Positions 35,840-43,895 of a DNA stretch of 64,000 nucleotides are shown here, piece after piece (within the stretch, counting starts at the first letter, position 1; each line of letters begins with the position of its first letter). Made by a program: the position numbers and the translations under genes. The stretch is from Saprospiraceae bacterium (GTDB taxonomy: Bacteria > Bacteroidota > Bacteroidia > Chitinophagales > Saprospiraceae), in NCBI GenBank assembly GCA_013214355.1, contig JABSSL010000093.1, forward strand, positions 1 to 64,000, in the 5' to 3' direction. The notes beneath the pieces were generated by a model. That model had not been told where the DNA came from. It worked only from the letters and a program-made list of their open reading frames with translations, and searched no databases.

Positions 35840-35871
35840 TTGACTATTCAATAGAAAAATAAATATATTTG
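35840..35871 (+). promoter_or_regulatory. glmS promoter, Bacteroidota type
   Basis: TTGAC at 35840-35844 and TATATTTG at 35864-35871, with 21 nt after the TTG, fit the -33/-7 pattern. It lies downstream of the DUF4270 terminator, so it is the natural promoter for glmS, with a start near 35878 and a leader of about 215 nt. Confidence 0.6.
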
Positions 35872-35877
35872 TCTGGT

Positions 35878-36092
35878 CTTTAAATATCCACAAACGCATC
35901 TTCCAAACGAATTACTGACGTTAAAGGCTAATAGCGTCACCCGCTTACATTTTATTCATCACAGGTCCGCCCTTGTACCAATTGGCACACGCTATAAGGA
36001 GCTATATTAGACTACATTTTTTTACAGCAAATGCGTACCCCCCTTTTGCTGAAGGGGTATTTTTTATTTCACCTAGATAAATCGAAAGAACG
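35878..36092 (+). promoter_or_regulatory. glmS 5' leader: candidate riboswitch/attenuator
   Basis: The leader ends with an intrinsic terminator (36036-36070) only 22 bp before the start codon. Upstream, acgcat (35894-35899) pairs with atgcgt (36031-36036) to close a ~143-nt domain directly abutting and overlapping the terminator by one base, the layout of an aptamer plus expression platform. Inside are tgacg/cgtca (35916-35920, 35935-35939), ccaattgg (a self-complementary block near 35978) and ctaatagc (35928-35935), which can alternatively pair with gctatattag (36001-36010). I see no glmS ribozyme core. The ligand is unknown; an amino-sugar signal would be logical (inference). A separately terminated small RNA is the alternative. 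Confidence 0.5.
36036..36070 (+). terminator. Intrinsic terminator inside the glmS leader
   Basis: taccccc pairs with ggggta (stem between 36036-36045 and 36052-36059, two registers possible) and is followed at once by ttttttattt. It stands between the glmS promoter and the glmS start codon, so it must be bypassed for expression. Confidence 0.75.
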
Positions 36093-37931
36093 ATGTGTGG
36101 TATAGTAGCATACATAGGCCATAAAGAGGCCTATCCTCTCTTGATCAAAGGACTACAACGCTTAGAATACAGAGGTTACGACAGCGCAGGCGTAGCATTA
36201 TTGAATGGAGGCTTAACTGTTTATAAAAAGCAGGGAAAAGTCCAAGAACTACTAGATTTCAGCCAGGACCTACCGAAAGAAGGTACTATTGGGATTGGAC
36301 ATACTCGTTGGGCCACCCATGGGGTTCCTAATGATGTGAATGCTCACCCTCATTGTTCTGGTAATTCCCGATTAAGCTTAGTACACAATGGTATTATCGA
36401 GAATTATGCGCCACTAAAAACCGCTCTAGAAAAAGAAGGCCATACTTTCAATTCGGACACAGATACGGAAGTACTTGTCCATTTGATCGAAGAAATCCAA
36501 AACAGACACCAACTCCCCCTAGAAGAAGCAGTAAGAATTGCATTGACGCGGGTGGTTGGCGCGTACGCCATCGTAGTAATCGATCGGGAAGACACCAACA
36601 AACTAGTAGCAGCTCGTAAAGGTAGTCCCCTAGTTATTGGAGTTGGGGAAGGAGAATTCTTTATGGCATCCGATGCGACTCCCATCATCGAACATACAAA
36701 AAAGGTGGTATACCTTAATGATGAAGAAATTGCCGTCGTAACTCGGGATGGCGAACTGGAAGTCAAAACTATCGCAAACGAAGTGCAAAGTCCTTTCATC
36801 CAAGAACTGGACATGAAGATCGAGATGCTGGAAAAAGGTGGATATGATTACTTCATGTTGAAGGAAATTCACGAGCAACCTAAAACGATCTCTGACGCAA
36901 TGAGAGGTCGCCTTAATGCTACAAATTGCTGGATCAAATTGGGGGGCTTAGACGAAATGGCAGAACGAATCATGGCTGCACAGCGTTTCATTATAGCAGC
37001 TTGTGGTACTTCCTGGCACTCCGGCTTAATTGCGGAATACCTTTTCGAAGATCTCGCCAGAATACCCGTTGAGGTAGAATATGCTTCAGAGTTTAGATAT
37101 CGCAACCCGATCATCACTCCAGAAGACGTGGTAATTGCCATTTCGCAATCAGGAGAGACGGCAGATACCTTGGCCGCTTTGGAATTAGCAAAGGACAAGG
37201 GGGCCTTGCTCTACGGAATCGTCAATTCCGTTGGATCTTCTATAGCTAGGATCACTAATGCTGGCTCTTATATCCACGCTGGACCAGAAATTGGGGTAGC
37301 TTCTACTAAAGCTTTCACCGGTCAAGTTACGCTTTTGACGATGTTAGCGCTTAGCATTGCCCATAAGAAAGGGACAATTACAGACGCTTATTTCCGTCAA
37401 TTAGTGATTGAATTGGCCAATATTCCGAGCAAGGTAAGTAAGGTGCTAGAAAGTGATGAACAAATAAAATATATCGCTGGGGAAATCAAAGATCGAACTA
37501 ATGCGTTATATTTAGGAAGGGGTTACAATTTCCCTGTTGCGCTTGAAGGTGCCTTAAAACTCAAAGAAATTTCCTATATTCACGCCGAAGGATATCCGGC
37601 AGCTGAAATGAAACATGGGCCAATTGCCCTAATCGATGAGGAAATGCCGGTGATAGTAATAGCTACCAACAAGAGCGCTTACGAAAAAATTGTTTCTAAT
37701 ATTCAAGAAGTAAAAGCGCGTAAAGGATTTGTAATTGCAGTAGTGACCGAAGGAGATGTTGAAATCAGCAAAATCGCTGATCATACCATTGAAATTCCAG
37801 ATACAGAAGAACCGCTCACTCCCTTGTTATCTGTAATCCCACTGCAGCTGCTTTCTTACCACATTGCCGTTATGCGAGGTTGTAATGTAGACCAGCCGCG
37901 TAATCTTGCCAAGTCCGTTACTGTAGAATAA
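36093..37931 (+). CDS. glmS: Glutamine--fructose-6-phosphate aminotransferase (isomerizing)
   Basis: First step of UDP-GlcNAc synthesis: fructose-6-phosphate plus glutamine gives glucosamine-6-phosphate. The N-terminal class II glutaminase domain begins MCGIVAYIG with nucleophile Cys2 after Met removal, and shows GIGHTRWATHG and HNGIIENY. Two SIS domains follow (about residues 285-420 and 455-600) with SQSGETADTLAAL, EIGVASTKAFTGQ and YPAAEMKHGPIALID; the C-terminus ends DQPRNLAKSVTVE, the standard tail. Length 612 aa is canonical. It heads the group glmS-DUF4290-murA, all on the cell-wall precursor path, though murA is separated by a terminator. A structured leader suggests regulation before the start codon. 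Confidence 0.97.
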   Translation: MCGIVAYIGHKEAYPLLIKGLQRLEYRGYDSAGVALLNGGLTVYKKQGKVQELLDFSQDLPKEGTIGIGHTRWATHGVPNDVNAHPHCSGNSRLSLVHNGIIENYAPLKTALEKEGHTFNSDTDTEVLVHLIEEIQNRHQLPLEEAVRIALTRVVGAYAIVVIDREDTNKLVAARKGSPLVIGVGEGEFFMASDATPIIEHTKKVVYLNDEEIAVVTRDGELEVKTIANEVQSPFIQELDMKIEMLEKGGYDYFMLKEIHEQPKTISDAMRGRLNATNCWIKLGGLDEMAERIMAAQRFIIAACGTSWHSGLIAEYLFEDLARIPVEVEYASEFRYRNPIITPEDVVIAISQSGETADTLAALELAKDKGALLYGIVNSVGSSIARITNAGSYIHAGPEIGVASTKAFTGQVTLLTMLALSIAHKKGTITDAYFRQLVIELANIPSKVSKVLESDEQIKYIAGEIKDRTNALYLGRGYNFPVALEGALKLKEISYIHAEGYPAAEMKHGPIALIDEEMPVIVIATNKSAYEKIVSNIQEVKARKGFVIAVVTEGDVEISKIADHTIEIPDTEEPLTPLLSVIPLQLLSYHIAVMRGCNVDQPRNLAKSVTVE

Positions 37932-37990
37932 AAGAGTAGCCCTAGGTCAGACGGTTTTGAAGCGTGCATTAATAATGAAATCAAGTTGAA

Positions 37991-38683
37991 ATGAACGAGC
38001 ATAATATGGAGTATAATTCATCCAGAGAGAATCTGATCATCCCAGAGTATGGGAGACATATTCAGAATCTGGTGAATCATGCTAAATCGATAGAGAATCC
38101 GGAATTGCGGCAAGAGTTTGCTCATAGAATCATCGGTTTGATGATGCAAATGCACCCTCAAAACCGTAGCATTGATGATTATCGGGAAAAAATGTGGAAG
38201 CATCTATTTCGCATTGCCAATTACGAATTGGAGGTAGTCGTCCCTGAAGGTATTCACCCTAGCCCTGATGATGCTAAAAAGCATCCAGAAAAGGTGCCTT
38301 ACCCTAAGATCGAAACCAAGTTTCGCCATTATGGCAATAATGTACAGAAACTGATCAACAAAGCCCTAGCCATGGATGAAGGTCCTGTTAGAGATGGTTT
38401 TGTAGCCGTGATTGGTTCTTACATGAAGCTGGCCTACCGTACTTGGAACAAGGAGCATTACGTGTCTGATGAGGTCATCAAGAATGACCTAAAAAGCTTG
38501 TCTGGTGGAAAACTAGAGTTGGACGAGGAAGTATCTTTGGACAACCTAGGATCTAGCAATAGACGACGCAAGCGACCAGGTGGCGATCGCAATGATCGCA
38601 ATGGTAGAGACAAAGATCACCGCGGCGATAGAGGTCATAAGCCAAGAGTGCGTATACCACCTAGTCGTAGAAGACGTAATTAA
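37991..38683 (+). CDS. DUF4290 domain-containing protein with basic Arg/Gly/Asp-rich tail
   Basis: Bacteroidota-specific family of unknown function, normally found right beside murA, as here. The helical DUF4290 domain covers about residues 1-175 (YGRHIQNLVNHAKSIENPEL, EFAHRIIGLMMQMHPQNRS, MWKHLFRIANYEL, KFRHYGNNVQKLINKALAM). The last ~45 residues are low-complexity and strongly charged (RRRKRPGGDRNDRNGRDKD, then HRGDRG and a final SRRRRN), typical of disordered nucleic-acid-binding tails. No signal peptide. It follows glmS by 59 bp, so the two are probably co-transcribed, and ends before a terminator-like hairpin ahead of murA. Its role is unknown; RNA binding is only a guess from composition. 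Confidence 0.85.
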   Translation: MNEHNMEYNSSRENLIIPEYGRHIQNLVNHAKSIENPELRQEFAHRIIGLMMQMHPQNRSIDDYREKMWKHLFRIANYELEVVVPEGIHPSPDDAKKHPEKVPYPKIETKFRHYGNNVQKLINKALAMDEGPVRDGFVAVIGSYMKLAYRTWNKEHYVSDEVIKNDLKSLSGGKLELDEEVSLDNLGSSNRRRKRPGGDRNDRNGRDKDHRGDRGHKPRVRIPPSRRRRN

Positions 38684-38736
38684 TACTTTATTGAGTTCCA
38701 TTTTTGTGGAGCAATAAAGGGTTAAAATAAATCAGG

Positions 38737-38779
38737 AAATATGGGGCAACTTTTAATAAAGGTTGTCCCATATTTTATT
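38737..38779 (+). terminator. Terminator between DUF4290 gene and murA
   Basis: An 18-bp stem with two mismatches (38737-38754 and 38758-38775, core aaatatggg/cccatattt) with a 3-nt apical gap, followed by tttattt on the plus strand. Confidence 0.75.
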
Positions 38780-38834
38780 TATCCCCCTCTTCTTTCTTTT
38801 CTTTGTGGACAACAACTAAATAGCAAATTACAAT

Positions 38835-40145
38835 ATGCCAACAGATGCTTTTGAGGTCGTCGGAGGCCATCAACTTCAAGGAGACATCACCCCCCAAGGA
38901 GCTAAAAACGAGGCACTTCAAATACTCTGCGCCGTCCTACTGACGGAGGAAAGAATGGTCATTTCTAATATCCCCAGAATCAGAGATGTAGAGCACCTCA
39001 TTCAACTATTAAAGGGACTTGGAGTTGAGGTAGAAGAAATATCCAAAGATACTATTGCCTTTACGGCCGCTAATATAGATCTCGCCTATATCCAAAGTAC
39101 AGACTTTCGTCAAAAAGCTAGTCGTATCCGTGGTTCAGTAATGCTCATCGGGGCCCTATTGGCTCGTTTTGGCAAGGCTTTTCTTCCTAAACCTGGTGGA
39201 GATAAAATAGGCCGTCGCCGCTTAGACACGCATTTTCACGGATTTGAAAAGCTCGGGGCTAAGTTTGTCTATGATCCGGAAACTGACCTTTACAGTGTAG
39301 AAGGAAAGGAATTGAAGGGAGCCTATTTGCTAATGGACGAAATATCCGTCACTGGAACTGCCAACGTGGTAATGGCCGCCTCCATGGCAAAAGGAACTAC
39401 CCAAATCTACAATGCCGCCTGCGAGCCCTATCTTCAGCAGCTTTGCAAAATGTTGCAACGGATGGGAGCAAAGATAGAAGGTGTAGGATCCAACCTCCTA
39501 AGCATTACAGGCGTAGAGCGACTCAGTGGTACGGAGCACAGAATTCTACCTGACATGATCGAAATTGGCAGCTTCATTGGTCTAGCTGCGATGACTCAAT
39601 CTGATATCACGATCAAGGATGTAGCTTTCCAGGAGCTAGGAATTATCCCCAGTATGTTTGAGAAAATGGGGATCCAATTAAATGTTGTAGGAGATGACAT
39701 TCACATTCCTGCTCAGGAGAACTACGAAATCCAGACCTTCATCGATGGCTCCATCATGACCATCTATGATGCGCCATGGCCGGGATTCACTCCTGACCTA
39801 ATGAGTATCATGCTGGTCGTAGCTACTCAAGCAAAAGGAAGTGTTTTAATACATCAAAAGATGTTTGAAAGTCGGCTCTTTTTCGTAGATAAACTCATTG
39901 ATATGGGGGCACAGATTATTCTCTGTGATCCACACCGGGCAACCGTCATTGGGCTTGATCGCAGGAATCAATTACGAGGTATCGAAATGACCTCTCCAGA
40001 TATCCGTGCTGGTGTTGCACTATTGATTGCCGCACTATCAGCGAAAGGAACCAGTCTAATCAAGAATATTCATCAGATTGATCGCGGGTATCAAGAAATT
40101 GACACTCGTTTGCAAGCCCTAGGAGCCAAGATCACTCGCTATTAA
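38835..40145 (+). CDS. murA: UDP-N-acetylglucosamine 1-carboxyvinyltransferase
   Basis: First committed step of peptidoglycan synthesis, adding enolpyruvate to UDP-GlcNAc in the cytoplasm. Active-site Lys-Asn is K24-N25 in QGAKNEAL, and the EPSP-synthase-like fold is evident over 436 aa with RIRGSVMLIGALLARFG and GGDKIGRRRLDTHFHGFEKLGA. The residue equivalent to E. coli Cys115, the target of fosfomycin, is Asp (D123, PGGDKIGRR); the same change is known in Mycobacterium and Chlamydia and gives intrinsic fosfomycin insensitivity while keeping activity. Its position behind DUF4290 is the phylum norm, although a terminator-like hairpin separates them. Confidence 0.95.
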   Translation: MPTDAFEVVGGHQLQGDITPQGAKNEALQILCAVLLTEERMVISNIPRIRDVEHLIQLLKGLGVEVEEISKDTIAFTAANIDLAYIQSTDFRQKASRIRGSVMLIGALLARFGKAFLPKPGGDKIGRRRLDTHFHGFEKLGAKFVYDPETDLYSVEGKELKGAYLLMDEISVTGTANVVMAASMAKGTTQIYNAACEPYLQQLCKMLQRMGAKIEGVGSNLLSITGVERLSGTEHRILPDMIEIGSFIGLAAMTQSDITIKDVAFQELGIIPSMFEKMGIQLNVVGDDIHIPAQENYEIQTFIDGSIMTIYDAPWPGFTPDLMSIMLVVATQAKGSVLIHQKMFESRLFFVDKLIDMGAQIILCDPHRATVIGLDRRNQLRGIEMTSPDIRAGVALLIAALSAKGTSLIKNIHQIDRGYQEIDTRLQALGAKITRY

Positions 40146-40154
40146 ACAACGATA

Positions 40155-42398
40155 TCAATCATAGATCACAATTCGATGTGTAAGCGGTTGCAGGCCGCTT
40201 TGAAACTTTAGAAAATATATTCCTGACATCAGGTCTTCTTCCGTGAAGGTTATATTTGTTGGACTAGAGGAGGTCAGTTTCATGTGCCAGACCTCCCGTC
40301 CTTGACTATCTATTAGCTGGAGAAGCGCTCCTGCTGAAAATTGCTCTGGTAGTTGCACTTGGAAACTTCCATGCGAAGGATTCGGATAGACCGAGAGTTC
40401 AGCACTATTTCTAGAAATCCATACGCTCTTCATATCAGAGTATTCGTACTGCCCATCAAAATCCACTTGTCGTAAACGGTAGTAATTAATTCCGGGCTTA
40501 GCCTGTCGGTCATGATAGGAATAAGACTGCGGCGTGAAAGTAGTTCCCTCTCCTTTAACTTGTGCTATAGATCTAAAGCTTTTAGCATCCGTAGAATGTT
40601 CGATGCTGAAATAATCGTTATTGCTTTCCGTTAGTGTTTCCCATTCCAAATAGGCTGTTAGGCCTTGGGGAATAGCCGTAAAAGTAGAGAACTCTACTGG
40701 TAAAGGTGCTGTAACGGTGAGTTTATAATCCTCGGTCTCCCCAAAGGCCGATAGTCCACATGAAGCAGGCGTCTCATTGTACACAATACGCACGCGCATC
40801 CTCGTATCTCCCAAAAGAGCATTATTCGGAACGGTAATAGAACTTGTCCAGAAAAAAGGCGCATTGGCTGTATTCATCGTGATACTCTCATCTACATCAT
40901 TGAAGTCTCCATCTTGGTTCCAATCCACCCAAACACCACAACGGTCCTCGGTAAAACCAAATAATTCAGTAGGTACTCCACCCACAACCACTCCATTATT
41001 TATCTGCACACTATAAGCAGTTCCCCTGCTCACTGTTGCTGATAAGTTAGTATATTTTGCATACCCTCCCGATACGCAATCTGTCGCATTGTTAAACTGA
41101 TCATCGAAGATTACCCGAGCCACATATTCATCATCATCACAGAGCTGGGCAGCGCTAGCAACGCTGGTACAATATATCGTCCCAACATTCACTGAAGCTA
41201 CAGTACTATACGTGTTACAATCACCATTAGAGGGCTTAATTCGGTACCAATACTGTTGATTTGCTTGGATATCACTATCGGTGAAGCTTGTGCCGTTTGG
41301 GCCAGTAAACCCATATAGTAAAGGTTCAAAGCCTGTAGATGCTGATACGGTAGAACGCTCAATCAAGTATCCGAATTCGTCATTCGCTGCATCTGTCCAG
41401 GTCAAATCTATCCCGTTCTCATTGTCATTTAAGGCAGCCATCAAATTCGTAGGAATAGCAATATTTGAAGCGGTACAACTAAAGTCATAGGAGGTATGAG
41501 CTAAACGAATTCCAAGTCCTCCACCTATGTATCCATATTGTCCTGCACTTAAGAATCTAGGAGGGCAGAAGGTTGGATAATAGGACATGATATTACCGAT
41601 TGGTGGGGTATAAGTCATATCGTACACATCCTTTTCATCTCCTTCGTAACTGCAATTCAATGATGAAAATGTGGCCGCGGAATAGCCGGGATCTGCCTCC
41701 GTATCACACAGTTGATCACCTGCGGTACCGCAATTCGATTGCCCCCCACTACGTGCTACGTGTTCAGCATTCGGATCTGTATTACCATTCTGTGTCCCTT
41801 GAAAAGTGTGTAAGAGTGAAAAGTAATGTCCAAATTCATGTACAAAAGTCCCCCCCGGATGATCATTGATGCCCGCTTCTGTCATGACGATCCGGTTGAA
41901 ATCACTATTATCAAAATAGGGTAAGTACGCATAGCCAGAAGCTTCAAAACCAGTGCTGGTCGTTATTTCATCTACGATGTAAACATTCACCGCATTAGTA
42001 ACTTCACCTGCAGCATTCACTAATTCTGTTTCGGTATCGCCATCCGCGACGCCCAGGTCATAATCGTATAAGTCTGAATTGTTGATGTAGGTAACACCAC
42101 CACAGTAGTAGAATTCAATGTCAGCGGTGAGATAGTAATAGTTCAGGAAATTAAGCCCTTCCGTGAGTTCTGCTTGAGTAATTCCTCCTGTTCCTCCATC
42201 TTGTCGAAAAGAGTAGATCTTTATTGGGATACAAGTTGTGCCAGAATTCCTGGCGGGCCGGTGTTGCATTCGAGCACGTGCTAAGTGCTCTTTCTGGGCT
42301 TGATTGGGTGGTAAAGTTCCACAACGCATCACCTGCGCATAAAGACTCGACAATGGGAATAGCCATACCAATAGGTACAGGTACAGTGTTTTGTTCAT
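40155..42398 (-). CDS. Secreted M43-family zinc metalloprotease with FN3, GEVED and T9SS sorting domains
   Basis: A 747-aa exported protease. Signal peptide at residues 1-21. The metzincin motif is H187-E-F-G-H191-Y-F-S-L-L-H197 (HExxHxxGxxH in the family, with Ser in place of the usual Gly), and the Met-turn is NIMSYYP. Next comes a fibronectin III-like domain (about 320-400), a GEVED-type domain (CGVWVDWNQDGDFNDVDESI, about 420-565), a second beta domain (EFSTFTAIPQGLTAYLEWET) and the T9SS type A sorting domain starting VYPNPSHGSFQV. It should be exported by Sec then T9SS to the surface or medium. A promoter with perfect spacing lies about 200 bp upstream. Confidence 0.9.
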   Translation of the reverse strand: MNKTLYLYLLVWLFPLSSLYAQVMRCGTLPPNQAQKEHLARARMQHRPARNSGTTCIPIKIYSFRQDGGTGGITQAELTEGLNFLNYYYLTADIEFYYCGGVTYINNSDLYDYDLGVADGDTETELVNAAGEVTNAVNVYIVDEITTSTGFEASGYAYLPYFDNSDFNRIVMTEAGINDHPGGTFVHEFGHYFSLLHTFQGTQNGNTDPNAEHVARSGGQSNCGTAGDQLCDTEADPGYSAATFSSLNCSYEGDEKDVYDMTYTPPIGNIMSYYPTFCPPRFLSAGQYGYIGGGLGIRLAHTSYDFSCTASNIAIPTNLMAALNDNENGIDLTWTDAANDEFGYLIERSTVSASTGFEPLLYGFTGPNGTSFTDSDIQANQQYWYRIKPSNGDCNTYSTVASVNVGTIYCTSVASAAQLCDDDEYVARVIFDDQFNNATDCVSGGYAKYTNLSATVSRGTAYSVQINNGVVVGGVPTELFGFTEDRCGVWVDWNQDGDFNDVDESITMNTANAPFFWTSSITVPNNALLGDTRMRVRIVYNETPASCGLSAFGETEDYKLTVTAPLPVEFSTFTAIPQGLTAYLEWETLTESNNDYFSIEHSTDAKSFRSIAQVKGEGTTFTPQSYSYHDRQAKPGINYYRLRQVDFDGQYEYSDMKSVWISRNSAELSVYPNPSHGSFQVQLPEQFSAGALLQLIDSQGREVWHMKLTSSSPTNITFTEEDLMSGIYFLKFQSGLQPLTHRIVIYD

Positions 42399-42798
42399 AG
42401 TGCTGCTATTAAACCGGTTTGCTGTATAGAGCCAATTGAGTCTTCTGATATTTCAGATTGACCTACAGCTTGGCCCTCTGTAAAGTGTTAGATGGAGGGA
42501 AGACCACTTTACCTGACAGGTACATGGGAAAACGAATTGAAAATAGGTTGGGGAGGTTTACATTCTATGAACTGGAGTTAGTCTCTTGATAGGTTTGAAA
42601 CAAAAATATAATAAAAACAGCTATGTGTCAAGTTTAGGAAAAAGCCTCAAATAAAAAATCCAACTAAGCTTTGTTTTTTCCGCCATCTTGTGCTGACAAA
42701 AGCCCTCCAAAAGAAAGATCGGGACAAGCTATAGAGCTAAACTCAGCTTTTACAAAGAATATTTGGACTACCTGTGCAGCGTATTTATCCCTCATTCC
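42399..42798. other. Intergenic region upstream of the M43 protease gene
   Basis: About 400 bases. The first ~200 form the predicted leader of the minus-strand protease gene; the remainder, beyond its promoter, contains no recognisable gene or strong hairpin. Confidence 0.5.
42601..42631 (-). promoter_or_regulatory. Promoter of the M43 protease gene, Bacteroidota type
   Basis: On the minus strand TTGAC (TTG at 42629-42631) and TATTTTTG (42601-42608) are separated by exactly 20 nt. Predicted start near 42594, leader about 195 nt. Confidence 0.6.
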
Positions 42799-43830
42799 TC
42801 AGAAATTATTCTGATGCACATCCTGTATAAACTGTATTACACCTTCCATAAACACCTCTTGGTCATCCCACATAGCCATATGGCTCCCGTTAGGACAATA
42901 TAAGTAGCGGCCATTCTCCACCAATTGGCTCATCTCCTCCATTTCTTCCGGCTTCATCGTATCATATTTTGCGCCAACGGTTAGCGTAGGTACGTTGATT
43001 TCACCTAGTCGATCCCAGACAGACCATCCTTTCAGTATTCCTCCTGGCACAAACTCACTTGGTCCTTGCATATACTCATAAACATGTTGATTGATATTGC
43101 CGAAGCTACGCAGAATTGCCTCTGGCCAATCCGGCAACCGGCAGATATGCTTCCGATAATATTCTTCAAACACCAGTTCTTGATAAACAGGATGCTGAAA
43201 TTCCTTGCGCTCCTCATAATATTCCAAGGTATCGATAAGAGAAGGGCGTAACTGACTTCTTAAGAATGAATTATAGGCTTCATATTTACCAAAATCTGCC
43301 GTCATATTGCAGATGATTAAGCCTTTTAGATTTTCCTGATACTTTAAGGCATATTCCATCCCTAGTAGTCCTCCCCAAGAGTTGCCTAGCAGGAAAAAAT
43401 TATCCTTATTCAATCCGAGCGCTTGTCGAACTTGTTCCACCTCCTCTACAAATCGTGCAATGGTCCATAAACTATCGTTCTCTGGTTGATCTGAACGCTT
43501 AGACCCCAATTGATCATAATGATAAAACTCTATATTGGCTTGTGGAAAAAAGCTTTCAAAGGCCTCTAGATATTCATGCGTAGCTGCTGGTCCACCATGC
43601 AGCAAAAGGACTTTCATTGGACTATTACCAAAACGCTTCGTCCAAACCTTATAGCCTTCCTTAAGGGCAACCATCTGTACACCAGCTGCTTGGACTGTAC
43701 CCGGTGTAGAAAAGTCATTGTAAGTGCAATCAGCTGCTCCAGCAGTAGGGTTTTCAATACTTTCAGGAGCTTGGCAAGCCGCCAAGAGGAGACAAAAGAA
43801 TAAACCGGAGATAAGGGTAGCGTTTTTCAT
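42799..43830 (-). CDS. Proline iminopeptidase-like alpha/beta hydrolase (S33 family) lipoprotein
   Basis: Serine peptidase-like hydrolase attached as a lipoprotein: signal peptide ends LLLAAC with Cys19. The oxyanion motif HGGPA lies at residues 78-82, the nucleophile is S151 in GNSWGGLLG, and QLGSKRSDQP matches the proline iminopeptidase DQRGxGxS region. The catalytic Asp and His probably lie in VGAKYDTMKPEEM and PNGSHMAMWDD near the C-terminus. The family (tricorn-factor-like proline iminopeptidases) releases N-terminal residues, often proline, from short peptides; a periplasmic or surface location is expected. Total length 343 aa is normal. It sits alone between genes on the same strand. 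Confidence 0.87.
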   Translation of the reverse strand: MKNATLISGLFFCLLLAACQAPESIENPTAGAADCTYNDFSTPGTVQAAGVQMVALKEGYKVWTKRFGNSPMKVLLLHGGPAATHEYLEAFESFFPQANIEFYHYDQLGSKRSDQPENDSLWTIARFVEEVEQVRQALGLNKDNFFLLGNSWGGLLGMEYALKYQENLKGLIICNMTADFGKYEAYNSFLRSQLRPSLIDTLEYYEERKEFQHPVYQELVFEEYYRKHICRLPDWPEAILRSFGNINQHVYEYMQGPSEFVPGGILKGWSVWDRLGEINVPTLTVGAKYDTMKPEEMEEMSQLVENGRYLYCPNGSHMAMWDDQEVFMEGVIQFIQDVHQNNF

Positions 43831-43895
43831 ACATATCCATTTAAATGATCAAGAAATCACAGGAATGTAACACGCCGGGGCATCTTTTGTTCCTA

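Noticed and set aside
35878-36092. glmS ribozyme
   Set aside because: No recognisable ribozyme core or cleavage-site context; the leader instead shows a closing stem and an intrinsic terminator.
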